DNA of 64,000 bases. Source: Rana temporaria. Lineage: Eukaryota; Chordata; Amphibia; Anura; Ranidae. The position numbers were made by a program, and so were the translations under genes. The stretch is taken from the NCBI RefSeq assembly GCF_905171775.1, contig NC_053491.1:132265983-132329982 (forward strand), read 5' to 3'. Of the stretch, positions 1 to 11,816 are shown piece after piece (position 1 is the first letter of the stretch; each line of letters starts with the position of its first letter). The notes beneath the pieces are model-generated. The model was not told where the DNA came from. It was given only the letters and a program-made list of their open reading frames with translations, and ran no database searches.

Positions 1-81
1 GGAACACCTGTGGAAAAGATAAATGTCTCTCAGATTTGCCTGCAAATGAGTTTATATTTTACTTCCCAGTATACTCTATGG

Positions 82-1392
82 CAGGGGTGCCCAACCAGTG
101 GCCTGGGGGCCACATGTGGCCCGTGGAGCCCTCTGTTGTGGCCTGCAACCTCCTGCTCTGGGATGGTGGTTTGGCAAGCCCAGATCGCAGGTTGCCAACT
201 TGCCATCCCAGAGCATCAGTGTTGTGAATAAAGCCGGCGGTAGAGAAAGCAAGCAGCTGCAGAGCAGAGCCACATAAGCTGATGCTTCCTGTGTAGCGCT
301 AGCTCCTGTCACAATCAATACCAAATGCACTCTGCTGGGACAGCAACAGCCGAGGAAAACTGAATGGAAGGTAAGTTTATTACTGAAATCACAGTGTATA
401 TATGGGCATATCTTTTTTGCAGTGGTTACTAGGCTGCTTTCAAACTAACCCACAGGTGCAGCACAGTGCACCTGCATTGAGCCATAGATTTCTGTTATTA
501 CCTGTGGGTTTGGTGCGCTTTCAGAAATTGAACCACACCTGCAGTATATAATAGAAGTCTATGGCCCCGTACACACGATAGAATCCATCCGCTGAAAAAT
601 CTCAGCGGATCGGTTTCAGCGGATAGATTCTATGGTGTGTACATTCCAGCGGATATTTATCCGCGGATATTTCCGAATTCCAGCAGATAAAAATTTGTTG
701 ACATGCCAACAAATATATCCGCTGGAATCGGATCCCACGGATCGATCCGCTGGTCTGTACAGACTCACCGGATCGATCCGTCCGAGGGGATCCCCCGCAT
801 GCGTCGTAATGATTCGACGCATGCGTGGAATTCCTTATATGACTGCGTCGCGCACGTCGCCGCGTCATCATCGCGGCGACGTTCGCGACACGTCATCGCC
901 AGAGGATTTCGGCGCGGATTTCGATTCGATGGTGAGTACACTCCATCGGATGGAAATCCGTGCAAATCCTCGAGAGGATTTATCCGCGGATACGGTCCGC
1001 TGGACCGCATCCGCGGATAAATCCTCTTGTGTGTATGGGGCCTATGACAAAGTGCAGCTAACCTGCAGACAAGCCACAGGTGCATGCGGTGCATCAGTAT
1101 GAATGCAGCCTCGGACCCAATCGGACCCTCCATTCACCTCTATGTCCATTCACCCCCACTTACCTCCAATCTGATCCGGTTAAAAAAGAAAAAACAGAAG
1201 GGGATCCTTCTCCTTGCATCTGGGTGGATTGAATTGGAGGGTCCATAGAGTAGCAGGGGCTGTGTCCGTGTCCGTTCAGCATATGCAGCATGGACACAGA
1301 CCTGTCATCAGCCCATTACACTCATTTTGTCCCGCGACCAGTTACCAAGTTGCTTCAGTGGCCCTCACTCTTCAAAAGGTTGGGCACCCCTG
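82..1392. mobile_element. Non-autonomous hAT-type element with 8-bp TSD
   Basis: Perfect 15-base terminal inverted repeats, CAGGGGTGCCCAACC (82-96) and its complement (1378-1392), are flanked by the direct repeat CTCTATGG at 74-81 and 1393-1400. An 8-bp duplication with a CAGNG start is the hAT signature. No transposase ORF remains. A Harbinger-type MITE is nested at 563-1042. Confidence 0.9.
563..1042. mobile_element. PIF/Harbinger-like MITE nested in the hAT element
   Basis: It starts GGCCCCGTACACAC and ends GTGTGTATGGGGCC, with a 3-bp repeat TAT on both sides (560-562, 1043-1045). The interior is rich in GCGGAT/ATCCGC palindromic words. It is closely related to the element at 27268-27758. 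The 3-bp duplication and GGCC terminus fit PIF/Harbinger MITEs. It has no coding capacity. Confidence 0.8.
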
Positions 1393-1442
1393 CTCTATGG
1401 GCATTCCATTTTGTCCTAGGTTTGTCATTCCATAGAAAACAA

Positions 1443-2381
1443 TAGACATTGAAATATTTTGTTTCGGAATTTCGTTTTCGTCCAAAAAATACATTTATTT
1501 AGTTACTCACGAAATGTGTTTTTATTTATTTTGTTTTTCGTTAGAAATTGCATTTGTCCGAAAATCCGAATGAATTAAGGTTTAATCTGCCATTGAAGGC
1601 TTATGGTGTCTGTCGAATGTTCAAAGAAGTTTCGACGGAGCAGCAAAACTGTACGTCGAATCGTACATTTCCGGTCGAATGTTCCACCTACAAGCTATAG
1701 AAGAATTCTAATGTCGTATGACTAGTAATAATTATATTTATTAATTATTATTACTAGTCAACCAACATTAGAGTTTTTCTATAGCCTATGGGCCGAGCAT
1801 TTGACCAGAAATGTACGATTGCAGTGTCGTACAGTTTAGCTGCTCCATCTAATGTTCTTTGAACATTCAACAGACACCATAAGCCTTCATTGACAGATTC
1901 AACGTTTGTATGTTTTTCGATGCTTTGTCAAATCTGCGTCGTTCATGTTGAATTGTCAAGTTAGTTCCAGCTATTTTACTGCTTCTCCTTTTTGGTTACA
2001 ATCAGCCAACAACATTCATCATCATCATCATTATTTTTATTTTACTTCCCCCACCCAATTCCAGCAGCAATCTTTTCTCTCTATAACGTCGAATCTTTTC
2101 TCTCTATAATGTCAAATCTTTTATCTCTATAATGTTGAATCTTTTCTCTCTATAATGTCGAATCTTTTCTCTCTATAATATCGAATCTTTTCTCTCTATG
2201 TAGAATAATCTTGGACTAACAGAATTAAGGTTAGGCACATTCGACCAACGAAAACGAAAATAAAGCATTATGTTGGATCTTTCGTATTCTGCACTTTCTT
2301 TTTCGTTTGTTAAAACAGTAACGAAAATAGCTGAAATTCGGACGAAAATGTATTCGGACGAAAACGAATGCACATGTCTAC
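1443..2381. mobile_element. Inverted-repeat element with TAGACAT termini
   Basis: The left end TAGACATTG... and right end ...ATGTCTA are inverted, and both carry TTCGTTTTCGTCC-type words inside the termini. A palindrome of about 300 bp (near 1590-1900), symmetrical around TTAATTATTATTACTAGT, forms the core. I could not identify a target duplication, so the superfamily is open. The same terminal words recur at 41091. Confidence 0.55.
2086..2205 (+). repeat. 23-bp minisatellite
   Basis: About five to six copies of a unit close to AATCTTTTCTCTCTATAATG plus TCG. Differences between copies are mostly single bases (ACG, TCA, TTG, TCG). It lies inside the inverted-repeat element. Confidence 0.85.
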
Positions 2382-2712
2382 TGATTGCTGTATAAATGAC
2401 AATGGTACCAAAATAGTGTCAAAAGTGTCCCATGTGTCTGCCATACATGTCGCAGTCACAATAAAAATCTCAGATCGCTGACATTTCTAATAAAAAAAAA
2501 ATATTAATAAAAATGCCATAAAACTATCCCCTATTTTGTAAACGCTATAAATTTTGTGCAAACCAATCAATATACGCTTATTGCGATTTTTTTTACTAAA
2601 AATATGTAGAAGAATACATATCAGTCTAAACTGAGGAAAAAAAATGTTTTTTTATATATATATTTTTGGGGGATATTTATTATAGCAAAAAGTAAAAAAA
2701 TATTGCATCTAT

Positions 2713-3198
2713 GGGCCAGATTCACATAGGTTAGCGGATCGTCATTGGTTTCGACGTTAACGTAAATGGTGTCCAGCCCCATTCACGGACGAGTTACCCA
2801 AACAACGTAAAATGTTTAAATCGCAACGCGGGAACAACGGCCATACTTAACATTGGCTGCGCCTCATAGACCCAGGGGTAACTATCCGCCGGAAAAAGGC
2901 GAAAAAAGCCGAACGCAAACGATGTAAAAAAAAAGTGCCGGGCGGTTGTTCGTTTCTGAATCAGCGTATCTCCTCATTTGCATATTTGTCACATAAATAA
3001 ACCGAAATGCCACCTAGCGGCCGGCCTGGAATTGCAGCCTAAGATCCGACGGTGTAACACAGTTGCACCTGTCGGATCTTAGGCATATCTATGCGTAACT
3101 GATTCTATGAATCAGTCGCATAGATACGACTGACGTAAATCAGAGATACGACGGTGTATCATGAGATACACCGTCGTATCTCTTTGTGAATCTGGCCC
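2713..3198. mobile_element. PIF/Harbinger-like MITE (GGGCCAGATTCACA family)
   Basis: Inverted ends GGGCCAGATTCACA and TGTGAATCTGGCCC. The right arm holds a short hairpin, AGATACGACGGTGTATC followed by its complement. It is the same family as 3325-4054 and 11072-11813. The flanking trinucleotides (TAT/AAT) differ by one base, so the duplication is decayed. A CTCF-like core, GCCACCTAGCGGCC, lies at 3009-3022. Confidence 0.75.
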
Positions 3199-3324
3199 AA
3201 TGTGTCTATGGGACTATTGTTTCTATGGGAATATTTGATCATTCTCCAGAAGCGCATTTGTGAGGTTAAGCACTGTTGTTGGATGAGAAGGCCTGGCTCG
3301 CAGTCTCTGCTGTAATTAGATTTA

Positions 3325-4054
3325 TAGCCAGATTCAGAAAGAGTTAAGCCGGCCTATCAGTAGATACGCCATCGTAACTCTGAATCTAAGCCGTCGTATA
3401 TTTAAGTGTATTCTCAAAATGAGATACACTTAAATCTAGCTAACATACGACGGCCTGCACCATCGTATCTTAGCTTTCTATTTAGGCCGGCCGCTAGGGG
3501 CGTGAACGCTGATTTACGCCTAGAATGCGTAAATCAGCGAGATACGCCTTTTCACGAACGTACGCTTGCCTGTCGCAGTAAAGATATGCCATTTATGTAA
3601 GGCGTTTTCAGGCGTAAAGTTAGTCCAACAAAAAGCTGGCCCAGCCAATGTTAATTATGGACGTCGGTCCTGCGTCGAATTTTGAAATGTTTACGTCGTT
3701 TGCGTAAGTCGTCCATGAATGGGACTGGGCGCAATTTACGTTCACGTCGAAACCAATAAGTCTTTGCGGCGTAATTTGGAGCATGCGCACTGGGATATGT
3801 CCACGGACGGCGCATGCGTCGTTCATAAAAAACGGCAATCACGTCGGGTCACGATTAATTTGCATAAAACACGCCCACCTCTTCACAATTTGAATTAGGC
3901 GCGCTTAGGCCGGCACATTTACGCTACCCCGCCGTAACTTAGGACGCAAGTGCTTTGTGAATACAGCACTTGCCTCTCTAACTTACGGCGGCGTAGCGTA
4001 AATAGGATACGCTACGCCGGCTAAAAAATACGCCGCCCTACGTGAATCTAGCTA
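3325..4054. mobile_element. PIF/Harbinger-like MITE with TTA TSD
   Basis: The ends TAGCCAGATTCA and TGAATCTAGCTA are inverted. TTA is duplicated at 3322-3324 and 4055-4057, the TWA target typical of PIF/Harbinger. The interior shares ACGTCGTTTGCGTAAGTCGTC-like segments with the copy at 11072-11813 in inverted orientation. No ORF of interest. Confidence 0.8.
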
Positions 4055-4057
4055 TTA

Positions 4058-5555
4058 GACTTAGAATGGGGGTGGGAGTAGATTTAAACTTAGTTAGGTT
4101 TTGACTTGCCTTCCAATTCAAGCTAAGACTTTTACCAAACACACCAGCCATCCACACATCAGACAACAATTATTAAAAGAAATGTGTTTTTTTCTGGAGT
4201 TCCACCTTAACATTAACAGCAGTTTCAAAATGCAAAGTATCAACAATTATTGTAAATTGTATAAAAGCAAGAAGTTTAGGATAATTTAGTATAGAATGGT
4301 TAATTATATCACACCATGTTTATAATGGTGAAACAGTGCTGTTTTATGTCACATAAACTGGAGAATGTTGATGACATGTTCTGCTGGCCTTAGCTTCTAC
4401 ATTTGCCTTATTAGCTAGGTGACAAAACGGAACTATAATTACTGCTATGTTTTTAAATGTCTTGAAAGCTAAAAATGTGTGAAAATGAAATAGACCTTTT
4501 AGTTGTTATTTGATTCTAAAGGCATACATTTTAGATGTATTTTCACACTATAAAACTGTTCCCTATTTGGAAATTAAATTGACCTTTCACCCCAACCCCT
4601 TTCCTCTAAAATAAATGAATGTCACAAATTTAAATGTGTAGGAAAAAGACAACTGTGCCAGTTAAACTTATTTTTCCTTTTTTCCCATTATGTAATAAAG
4701 TTTATATGATCTGTAGCTACTATGTGTTCCAGGATCTGTAATAAAGATGTCAAACTGTGCATACTCCTGTGCCAACAGTATGACCAAATTCCATCAAACA
4801 CATAAACACTAGTATACGTTTATAACAGCCCCTACAGGAGATCAGCCTGTGCAAACTGGCACAGTATTAATTAGCTGAGAGCATGGTCAATATTAAGGTA
4901 AAATAATAATAAATACAAACACATTTAACAAAAAAAAGGGACTTTAATTTTCTTGGTGAAAGCAAGAAAAGATAAATAATCTTAATACACAAAAGTTTCA
5001 AGTCACTAATGTCTACTTAATACAACAGCATCATTTGGGACTATTGGGAGCAATGACGTTATGATAATAAATAATACTAAGTATTATTTTAATAATAAAA
5101 ATAATATTTTTTTTCCAATAAAACAGCTCTGCACAAGAGCAATAGCACTGTAAAGTAAAACCAAATTAGCCAACCACATTTAGGTTGCTTTAGTTTGTTC
5201 AGTAACAGATGATTTCTGATTGGTCAATATAGACCACTAATGTACTGTACTTATATACTGTAAATAATTTTTCAAATATAATAACCTCTATCAAAATGAT
5301 ACAGGCCCTGTACCATGTGATTGCTGTGACTAATTACAGCATCACAGTAGTAAGCAAGGTTTCATGAATGAAACCTTTGAACAGTGTTGGAGATTGCTTA
5401 TTACCATAATCATTACTGTAATAAGCAGTGAGAGTACAAACAAACACAAAAAATCCCATCACCCCCCAGAGTAGTGCAGTGTCACTATTATAATACTGCA
5501 ATGCTCTGGTGACAGTACGTAAAAACAAATGGTAAAAATCAGTATATCAGAGCCA
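4058..5555. other. AT-rich stretch without recognisable features
   Basis: I see no coding region, inverted termini or tandem structure that I can support. Only short, unconvincing ORFs are present. Confidence 0.5.
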
Positions 5556-5706
5556 CCAGCCATTATCTCTGATCACCGCCACAGCAGTACAATGTCACCA
5601 GACCAGTGCAGTCAGTCAGTATCGCTAATCACCGTTGCACTAGTCAGTGTCCCTAATCACTGACACATCATTTACTGTGTTCCTAATCACACTTACTCCA
5701 GATAGT

Positions 5707-5991
5707 GGGGGTTATTTACTAAAGAAAAATCCACTTTGCACTGCAAGTGCACTTGAATGTGCACTGAAAGTGCACTTGGAAGTGCAGTCGCTGTAGATCC
5801 AAAGGGGACATGCAAGGAAAAAAAAAAAGAATTTTAGCTTGCACACGATTGGATGATAAAATCAGCAGAGCTTCCCCTCATTTCAGATCTACCCCTCATA
5901 TTTACAGTGACTGCACTTCCAGATGCACTTTCAAGTGCACTTGCAGTGTACTTGTAGTGCAAAGTGGATTTGCCTTTCGTAAATAACCCCC
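5707..5991. mobile_element. 285-bp palindromic MITE
   Basis: The termini GGGGGTTATTTACTAAAG and its near complement enclose a fold-back sequence with TCCACTTTGCACTGCAAGTG words. AGT is repeated on both sides (5704-5706, 5992-5994). It is non-coding. Confidence 0.8.
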
Positions 5992-6073
5992 AGTGTGTCC
6001 CTGATCACCACAATACCAAATACTATGTTCCTGATCACTGCCACACAGGTACTAAGTTCATGATCATCTCCAC

Positions 6074-8626
6074 TAGGGATGAACCGAACACCCCCCCGTT
6101 TGGTTCGCACCAGAACCTGCAAACATACCAAAAGTTTGTGTGAACTTTAGAACCCTGTTAAAGTCTATGGGACTCAAACGTTTGAAATCTAAAGTGCTAA
6201 TTTTAAAGGCTAATATGCAAGTTATTGTCCCAAAAAGTGTTTGGGGACCCGAGTCCAGCCCCAGGGGACAATGCAAAAAAAGTTTTAAAAATGGTCGTTT
6301 TTCGGGAGTAGTGATTTTAATAATGCTTAAAGTGAAACGATAAAAGTGAAATATTCCTTTAAATTTCGTAACTAGGTATAGTATGCCCGTGAAGTAGCGC
6401 TTGTTTCCTGTGCTTAGAACTGCCCCTGCACAAAATGTAATTTCTGAACGAAAAAAAGTAATTTTAAATCACTCGCGGCTATCATGAATTGTCGGCTCCC
6501 GGCAATACAGAGAAAAGTCATTCATAAAAAAGAAAAATGCCAAAAATAGGGGGCCAAATTCAATTTCCAGGCCCTTCAGGTCTGGTATGAATATTAAGGG
6601 GAACCCTGTGTCAAATTTAAAAAAAACATGATGTGGGGTTTCCCCCAAATATCCATACCAGACCCTTCAATTCTGGTATGGATATTAAGGGGAACTCCAC
6701 CCCCCAAAAAAATGGTGTGGAGTTCCCCCCAAAAATAAATACCAGACCCTTTATCCGAGCATGCAACCTGGCAGGCTGCAGGAAAAGAGGGGGGATGAGA
6801 GAGCGCCCCCCTCCTGAACCATACCAGGCCACATGCCCTCAACATGGGGAGGATGCTTTGGGGGTTAGTGACCCCTCAAAGCACCATGTCCCCATGTTGA
6901 TGGGGACAAGGGCTTCATCCCCACAACCCTTTCCCGGTGGTTGTGGGGGTCTGCGGGGGGGGGACTTATCGGAATCTGGAAGACCCCTTTAACAAAGGGG
7001 ACCCCCAGATACCGGCCCCTCCCATGTGAATGGGTAATGGGGTACATTGTACCCCTACCATTTCACAAAGAAAGTGTAACAAATTGTAAAAAAAACACAG
7101 ACACTGTTAGGAAAGTCCTTTATTAAAAATTAAAAAATGTAAATAAAAAAAAAATGATTCCAGAGGTGGTAATCCACTCTCGGTCTCTGCTCCAATGCTG
7201 TCGGTATCCTGCTATGGGTGATCTCCTCTCCTGGGTCCAGCAATGAGAAGATCTCTCTTCATCCAGGTCCAGGATCCAGAGATGAGATGTCTGCAGCGCA
7301 TCCTGTCTCCACCGGAGACACCGGGGAATGATGCAGCGGGAGCCAGTGACAGCTCTTATGTAGCTGCGGACTGGGCCTCTGACGCAAGGGGAAACCCAGG
7401 CTTTCCCAGTGACGTGTGGGTGACCCCGCCCCCTCTGATGCAACAGGAAACCTGCGTTACATCAGATGGGGCGGGGTCACCCGCACGTCATTGGGTAAGC
7501 CCTGGTTTCCCCTTGCGTCAGAGGGGGATGGGTCACGTGATGGGTGGCCCCGCCTTCAGCTACATAAGAAATGTCACTGGCTGAAGCCGCCTCATTCCTG
7601 GGCTGTCTCCGGTGGAGACAGGTAATGCGTGTGCTGGATGGACATCTCATCGATGGATCCTGGACCTGGGTGAAGAGGAGATCTTCTAATCGCTGGACCC
7701 CAGAGAGGAGATCACCCATTGCAGGATACTGACAGCATTGGAGCGGAGACCGAGAGTGAATTACCACCGCTGGAATCTTTTTTTATTTTTTTATTTTTAA
7801 TAAATGACTTTCCCAACGGTGTCTGTGTTTTTTTTTTTTTTTTTACAATTTGTTACACTTTCTTTGTGAAATGTTAGGGATACAATGTACCCCATTACCA
7901 ATTCACATAGGGGGGGGCCGGGATCTGGGGGTCCCCTTTGTTAAAGGGGTCTTCCAGATTTCGATAAGCCCCCAGCCCGCAGACCCCCACAACCACCAGG
8001 CAAGGGTTGTGGGGATGAGGCCCTTGTCCCCATCAACATGGGGGGGTCTGGTATGGATATTTGGGGGGAACCCCACGTCATTTTTTTTTTATTTGACGCA
8101 GGGTTCCCCCTAATATCCATACCAGACCTGAAGGGCCTGGTAATTGAATTTGGGGGACTTTGGGGGACATTTCTCTGTATTGCCGGGAGCCGTCAATTCA
8201 TTATAGCCGCGAGTGGTTTTAAATTACTTTTTGTTACTTCAGAAATGACACTTTGTGCAGGGACAGTTCTAAGCACGGGAAACATGAGCTGGCATACTTT
8301 ACACACCCCCTAGGCACGAAATTTAAAGGAATTCTTCACTTTTATTGTTTCACTTTAAGCATTATTAAAATCACTGCTCCCGAAAAAACTGCAGTTTTTA
8401 AAACTTTTTTTGCATTTATACATGTCCCCTGGGGCAGGACCTAGGTCCCCAAACACTTTTTATGACAATAACTTGCATAGAAAGCCTTTAAAATGAGCAC
8501 TTTAGATTTCTCCCATAGATTTTTTACAGGGTGTTCCGCGGCTTTTTAAATTTGCTGCGAACACCCCAAATTGTTCGCTGTTCGGCAAACAGGCAATGTT
8601 TGAGTCGAACTCGAAGTTCATCCCTA
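6074..8626. mobile_element. 2.55-kb fold-back hAT element
   Basis: The ends TAGGGATGAAC and GTTCATCCCTA are inverted, and the perfect 8-bp duplication ATCTCCAC lies at 6066-6073 and 8627-8634. Nearly the whole element is one inverted repeat. Left-arm blocks near 6570-6700 and 6890-7030 reappear reversed near 8060-8160 and 7880-8030. The centre is close to 7440-7480, in GC-rich sequence. Non-autonomous. Confidence 0.88.
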
Positions 8627-8749
8627 ATCTCCACACCAGTTACTGCACCTCTGATTACTGCCACACCAATCATATTGTCCCTAACCAATCATATTGACCC
8701 TAATCAGCACCACACCTGTTAAAATGCCCCTGATCACCATTTACTTGTT

Positions 8750-9560
8750 TATTTTCTAAACTGTGATTATTTTGTGGGTGTTTCTACTGTCCGGGTGCTC
8801 CAGGGACTACAAAAAATTGATAGTTAGGATGAATAATTTATGCCCAGAGAACACCTTAATGAGCTCCCTGGATTTTGGGCCCCTCTGAATGTATAGGCTG
8901 TAAAAAAAAGTCTCACGCATGTGATATCATCATATTCAGGTGGAGTAGCAGAATATGCTTTGAGGTGTTCATGATTTGTGTATGAAATATCTTATTAATG
9001 GACAACTCTTTGTAAAAATAAAATAAAAAATTGCCTGCATTTTCCAAAAACTTGTCAATGACAATTTAAAAAAACTCACTACGCCTTTCAGAAAATACCC
9101 GGAAGTGTTTGCTTTCTAAAAATTGGGTAATTTTTGTAGGTTGTGTGGTGCTCCAGGACTTTCAAAATGTGATAGGTAGTCAGGAAATTGGATGCATAAT
9201 TTACATGTAATTTATGCTCTTTGAAAGCCCAAATTCCCATATTCAGGAAGCATATCAGAATGTGTTTTGGGGGTGTGATTATAAGTACAGTATGTCTATG
9301 CTGTGTGTGAGAAATAGAAACTTTATGAAAAAAATCCCCCAAAATTAACAAAAAATCATGACGAAAAAATTACAACTTACAAAACTCATCATGCCTCTTA
9401 CTAAAATACCTTGGACTGTCTACTTTTCAAGAGGTCTTTTGTACTGTCCTGGCATTTTAGGGTCTCAAGAAATGAGCAGTCAGTACATCAGGAATGATCA
9501 ATTTTCAAATATATATATACCTTAGTTTGTAGACTCTATATTTTTCACACAGACTAAAGC
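8750..9560 (+). repeat. Degenerate tandem monomers of about 310 bp
   Basis: Three diverged units share the order 'CCTTTCAGAAAATACC / CTCCAGGGACT / CCCATATTCAGG' and begin near 8750, 9080 and 9390. Similarity is visible by eye but weak. No ORF is shared. They could be a decayed satellite or part of a larger dispersed repeat. Confidence 0.45.
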
Positions 9561-10444
9561 TAAATAATATACACTGATCTGGTTTATTTTTGCTATGGAA
9601 ATGTAGCACAATGCTTTTTTTCCTAGATTCATGAAGAAAGATAATTTGCAATTTTTTTACAACAGACTTCTTTTTTTTTTCAAAATGTGCTGTGTTTTTG
9701 TGTTTACATTAGCACAAAATGAAAACCCAGTGGTAAATAGATACCACCAAAAGAAAGCTCTATCAGTCTCAAGAAAATCGTATACATTTTATTTTGGGTA
9801 CATTATCATTTGAAGTGTGAAGCGCTGAAACTTGGCCCAGGCAGGAAGGTGTAAAAGTGCTTGGTATTGAGGTGGCTAAAGTGATACTATGGCAAACAGA
9901 AATAACTGTATACCATACTTTAAATTAGTGTGGCAAAGAGCCATGAAGTTGCAGACTGAGTAAGAGCAAAACAATGTTGTAATTTGAGTTCCTAAAATAT
10001 CTGACGATATATGGAATGTTTCAAACAATTAATGGAAATAGGAGGAGGCAGTTATGCAAAGCCTATGCCCCTGCAGGAAAGCACACATGGCCCACGATAA
10101 ATTACAGTACTTATTGTTGGTAAGTAGAATTGACCCAAATATCAGATTACGTTAATGAGTATCTAAACCTCAAAACAAAAATGTAATACATTGCAGCTTA
10201 CCAGTACTTAGATGTGGTAGCAGTTAGTAAAAATGTTGTGTTCTTTTTTCAATATGTTTTTCCTTTATTTTTACTTGGTAATTCTTCTAGTAACACACCT
10301 CCTGTACTAGGATAACAACTCCTACTCACTCTCCTGTATCAGGACAACAGAAACAACATAGGATTTTGGACCACATTTCACAGACTCATATAACATTTGG
10401 TTTTAGTGGTTTAGAATTTAAAAGCTTTCTGGTGGAAAGGAACC
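9561..10444. other. No recognisable feature
   Basis: AT-rich sequence with only short ORFs. A short partial repeat (CTCCTGTACTAGGATAACAA, then CTCCTGTATCAGGACAACAG) is at 10300-10350. Confidence 0.45.
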
Positions 10445-10899
10445 TTAAAGGGGTTGTAAAGGTTATTTTTTTTTTTTTTAATAATAAACATGTTTTACTT
10501 ACCTCCACTGTGCAGCTCGTTTTGCACAGAGTGGCCCCGATCCTGGTCTTCTGGGGTCCCTTGGCGACTGTCTCGGCTCCTCCCCACATCAGCTAACCCC
10601 CTTCATGGAAAGCTCTCTCCCAAGGGAGTTATATTGCAGGCTGGCTATAGCTGCCGACTGTATCACTCGCCCCTGCCCCCCCGGCGCGCCACGTCATTGG
10701 TTTGATTGACAGCAGTGGGAGCCAATGGGTGTGCTGCTATCAATCATCCAATGAATGAGCCGAGAAGAGGCGAAAAGCCCGGTCGAGAAGCCTGCTCGTA
10801 TACGATGCGGGACTTTCGAGGGCTCAGGTAGGTAAATGAGGCGGCAAACATCATAGAATGCATTAAGATAAAAAAACATGAACCTTTACAACCCCTTAA
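10445..10899. mobile_element. T2-like MITE with TTAA ends
   Basis: TTAAAGGGGTTGTAAAGG at the left and CCTTTACAACCCCTTAA at the right are inverted. TTAA is at both ends (10445-10448, 10896-10899), as in the Xenopus T2 MITE superfamily (TTAAAGGRR ends). The core (CTTACCTCCACTGTGCAG, then CAGAGTGGCCCCGATC) is shared with 14049-14563. Confidence 0.8.
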
Positions 10900-11071
10900 A
10901 GGCTGTTTCTGCCTTATATCTGCTTATACGGTTGTCTAGGCATTTATACTGGCTTACCAACCTGCTCTTATAGGAAGTAGGTTGAATGATGCTGGCTGTC
11001 ATTCGATCCAGAAAGCTGAGGACATCTTGTGGTAGATAAGGAGTACTGCAGGAAACAGCTCCAGAGTGTAA

Positions 11072-11813
11072 GGTGCAGATTCACATAGAGCCGCGTAAAA
11101 TTGTGCGGGCGTAACGTATCTGATTTACGTTACACCTCCGCAACTTACACGGGCAAGTGCTGTATTCTCAAAGCACTTGCTCCGTAAGTTGCGACGGCGT
11201 AGCGTAAATCGGCCGGCATAAGCCCGCTTATTCAAATTTGGATCAGGGGGGTGTGTTTTAATGCAAAACTACTGTGACCCGACGTGATTGACCTTTTTTT
11301 GGAACGGCGCATGCGCCGTCCGTGGAATTTCCCAGTGTGCATTGCTCCAAATTACGCCGCAAGGACATCATTGGTTTCGACGTGAACGTAAATGACGTCC
11401 AGCCCCATTCACAGGTGACTTACGCAAACGACGTAACTTTTTCAAATTTCGACGCGGGAACGACGGCCATACTTAACATTGGCTGCGCCTCATATAGCAG
11501 GGGCAACTTTACACCGGGAAAAGCCTAACGTAAACGTCGTAACTTTACTGCGTCTGCCGCGCGTACATTCGGGAATTCGCGTATCTAGCTAATTTGCATA
11601 CTCGGCGTGGAATTCGACGGAAGCGCCACCTAGCGGTCAAAAAAAAAATGCAGTTAAGATCCGACGACATAAGAGACTTACGCCTGTCAGATCTATTGGA
11701 TATCTATGCGTAACTGTTTCTAAGAATCAGGCGCATAGATACGACGGCGCAACTCAGAGATACGACGGCGTATCTGGAGATACACCGTCGTATCTCGGTT
11801 GTGAATTTGGGCC
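11072..11813. mobile_element. PIF/Harbinger-like MITE with TAA TSD
   Basis: The ends GGTGCAGATTCACA and TGTGAATTTGGGCC are inverted, with TAA at 11069-11071 and 11814-11816. The body is homologous to 2713-3198 and 3325-4054. It holds a CTCF-like core, GCGCCACCTAGCGGTC (11623-11638). Confidence 0.82.
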
Positions 11814-11816
11814 TAA

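Larger units (their letters stand above)
5556..8745 (+). repeat. Degenerate minisatellite, interrupted by two insertions
   Basis: Imperfect units of roughly 30-35 bp built on CCTGATCACCGCCACACCAGTACT occupy 5556-5703, 5995-6073 and 8627-8745. The gaps are filled by the MITE at 5707-5991 and the hAT element at 6074-8626. Removing both would give one continuous array. Confidence 0.65.
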
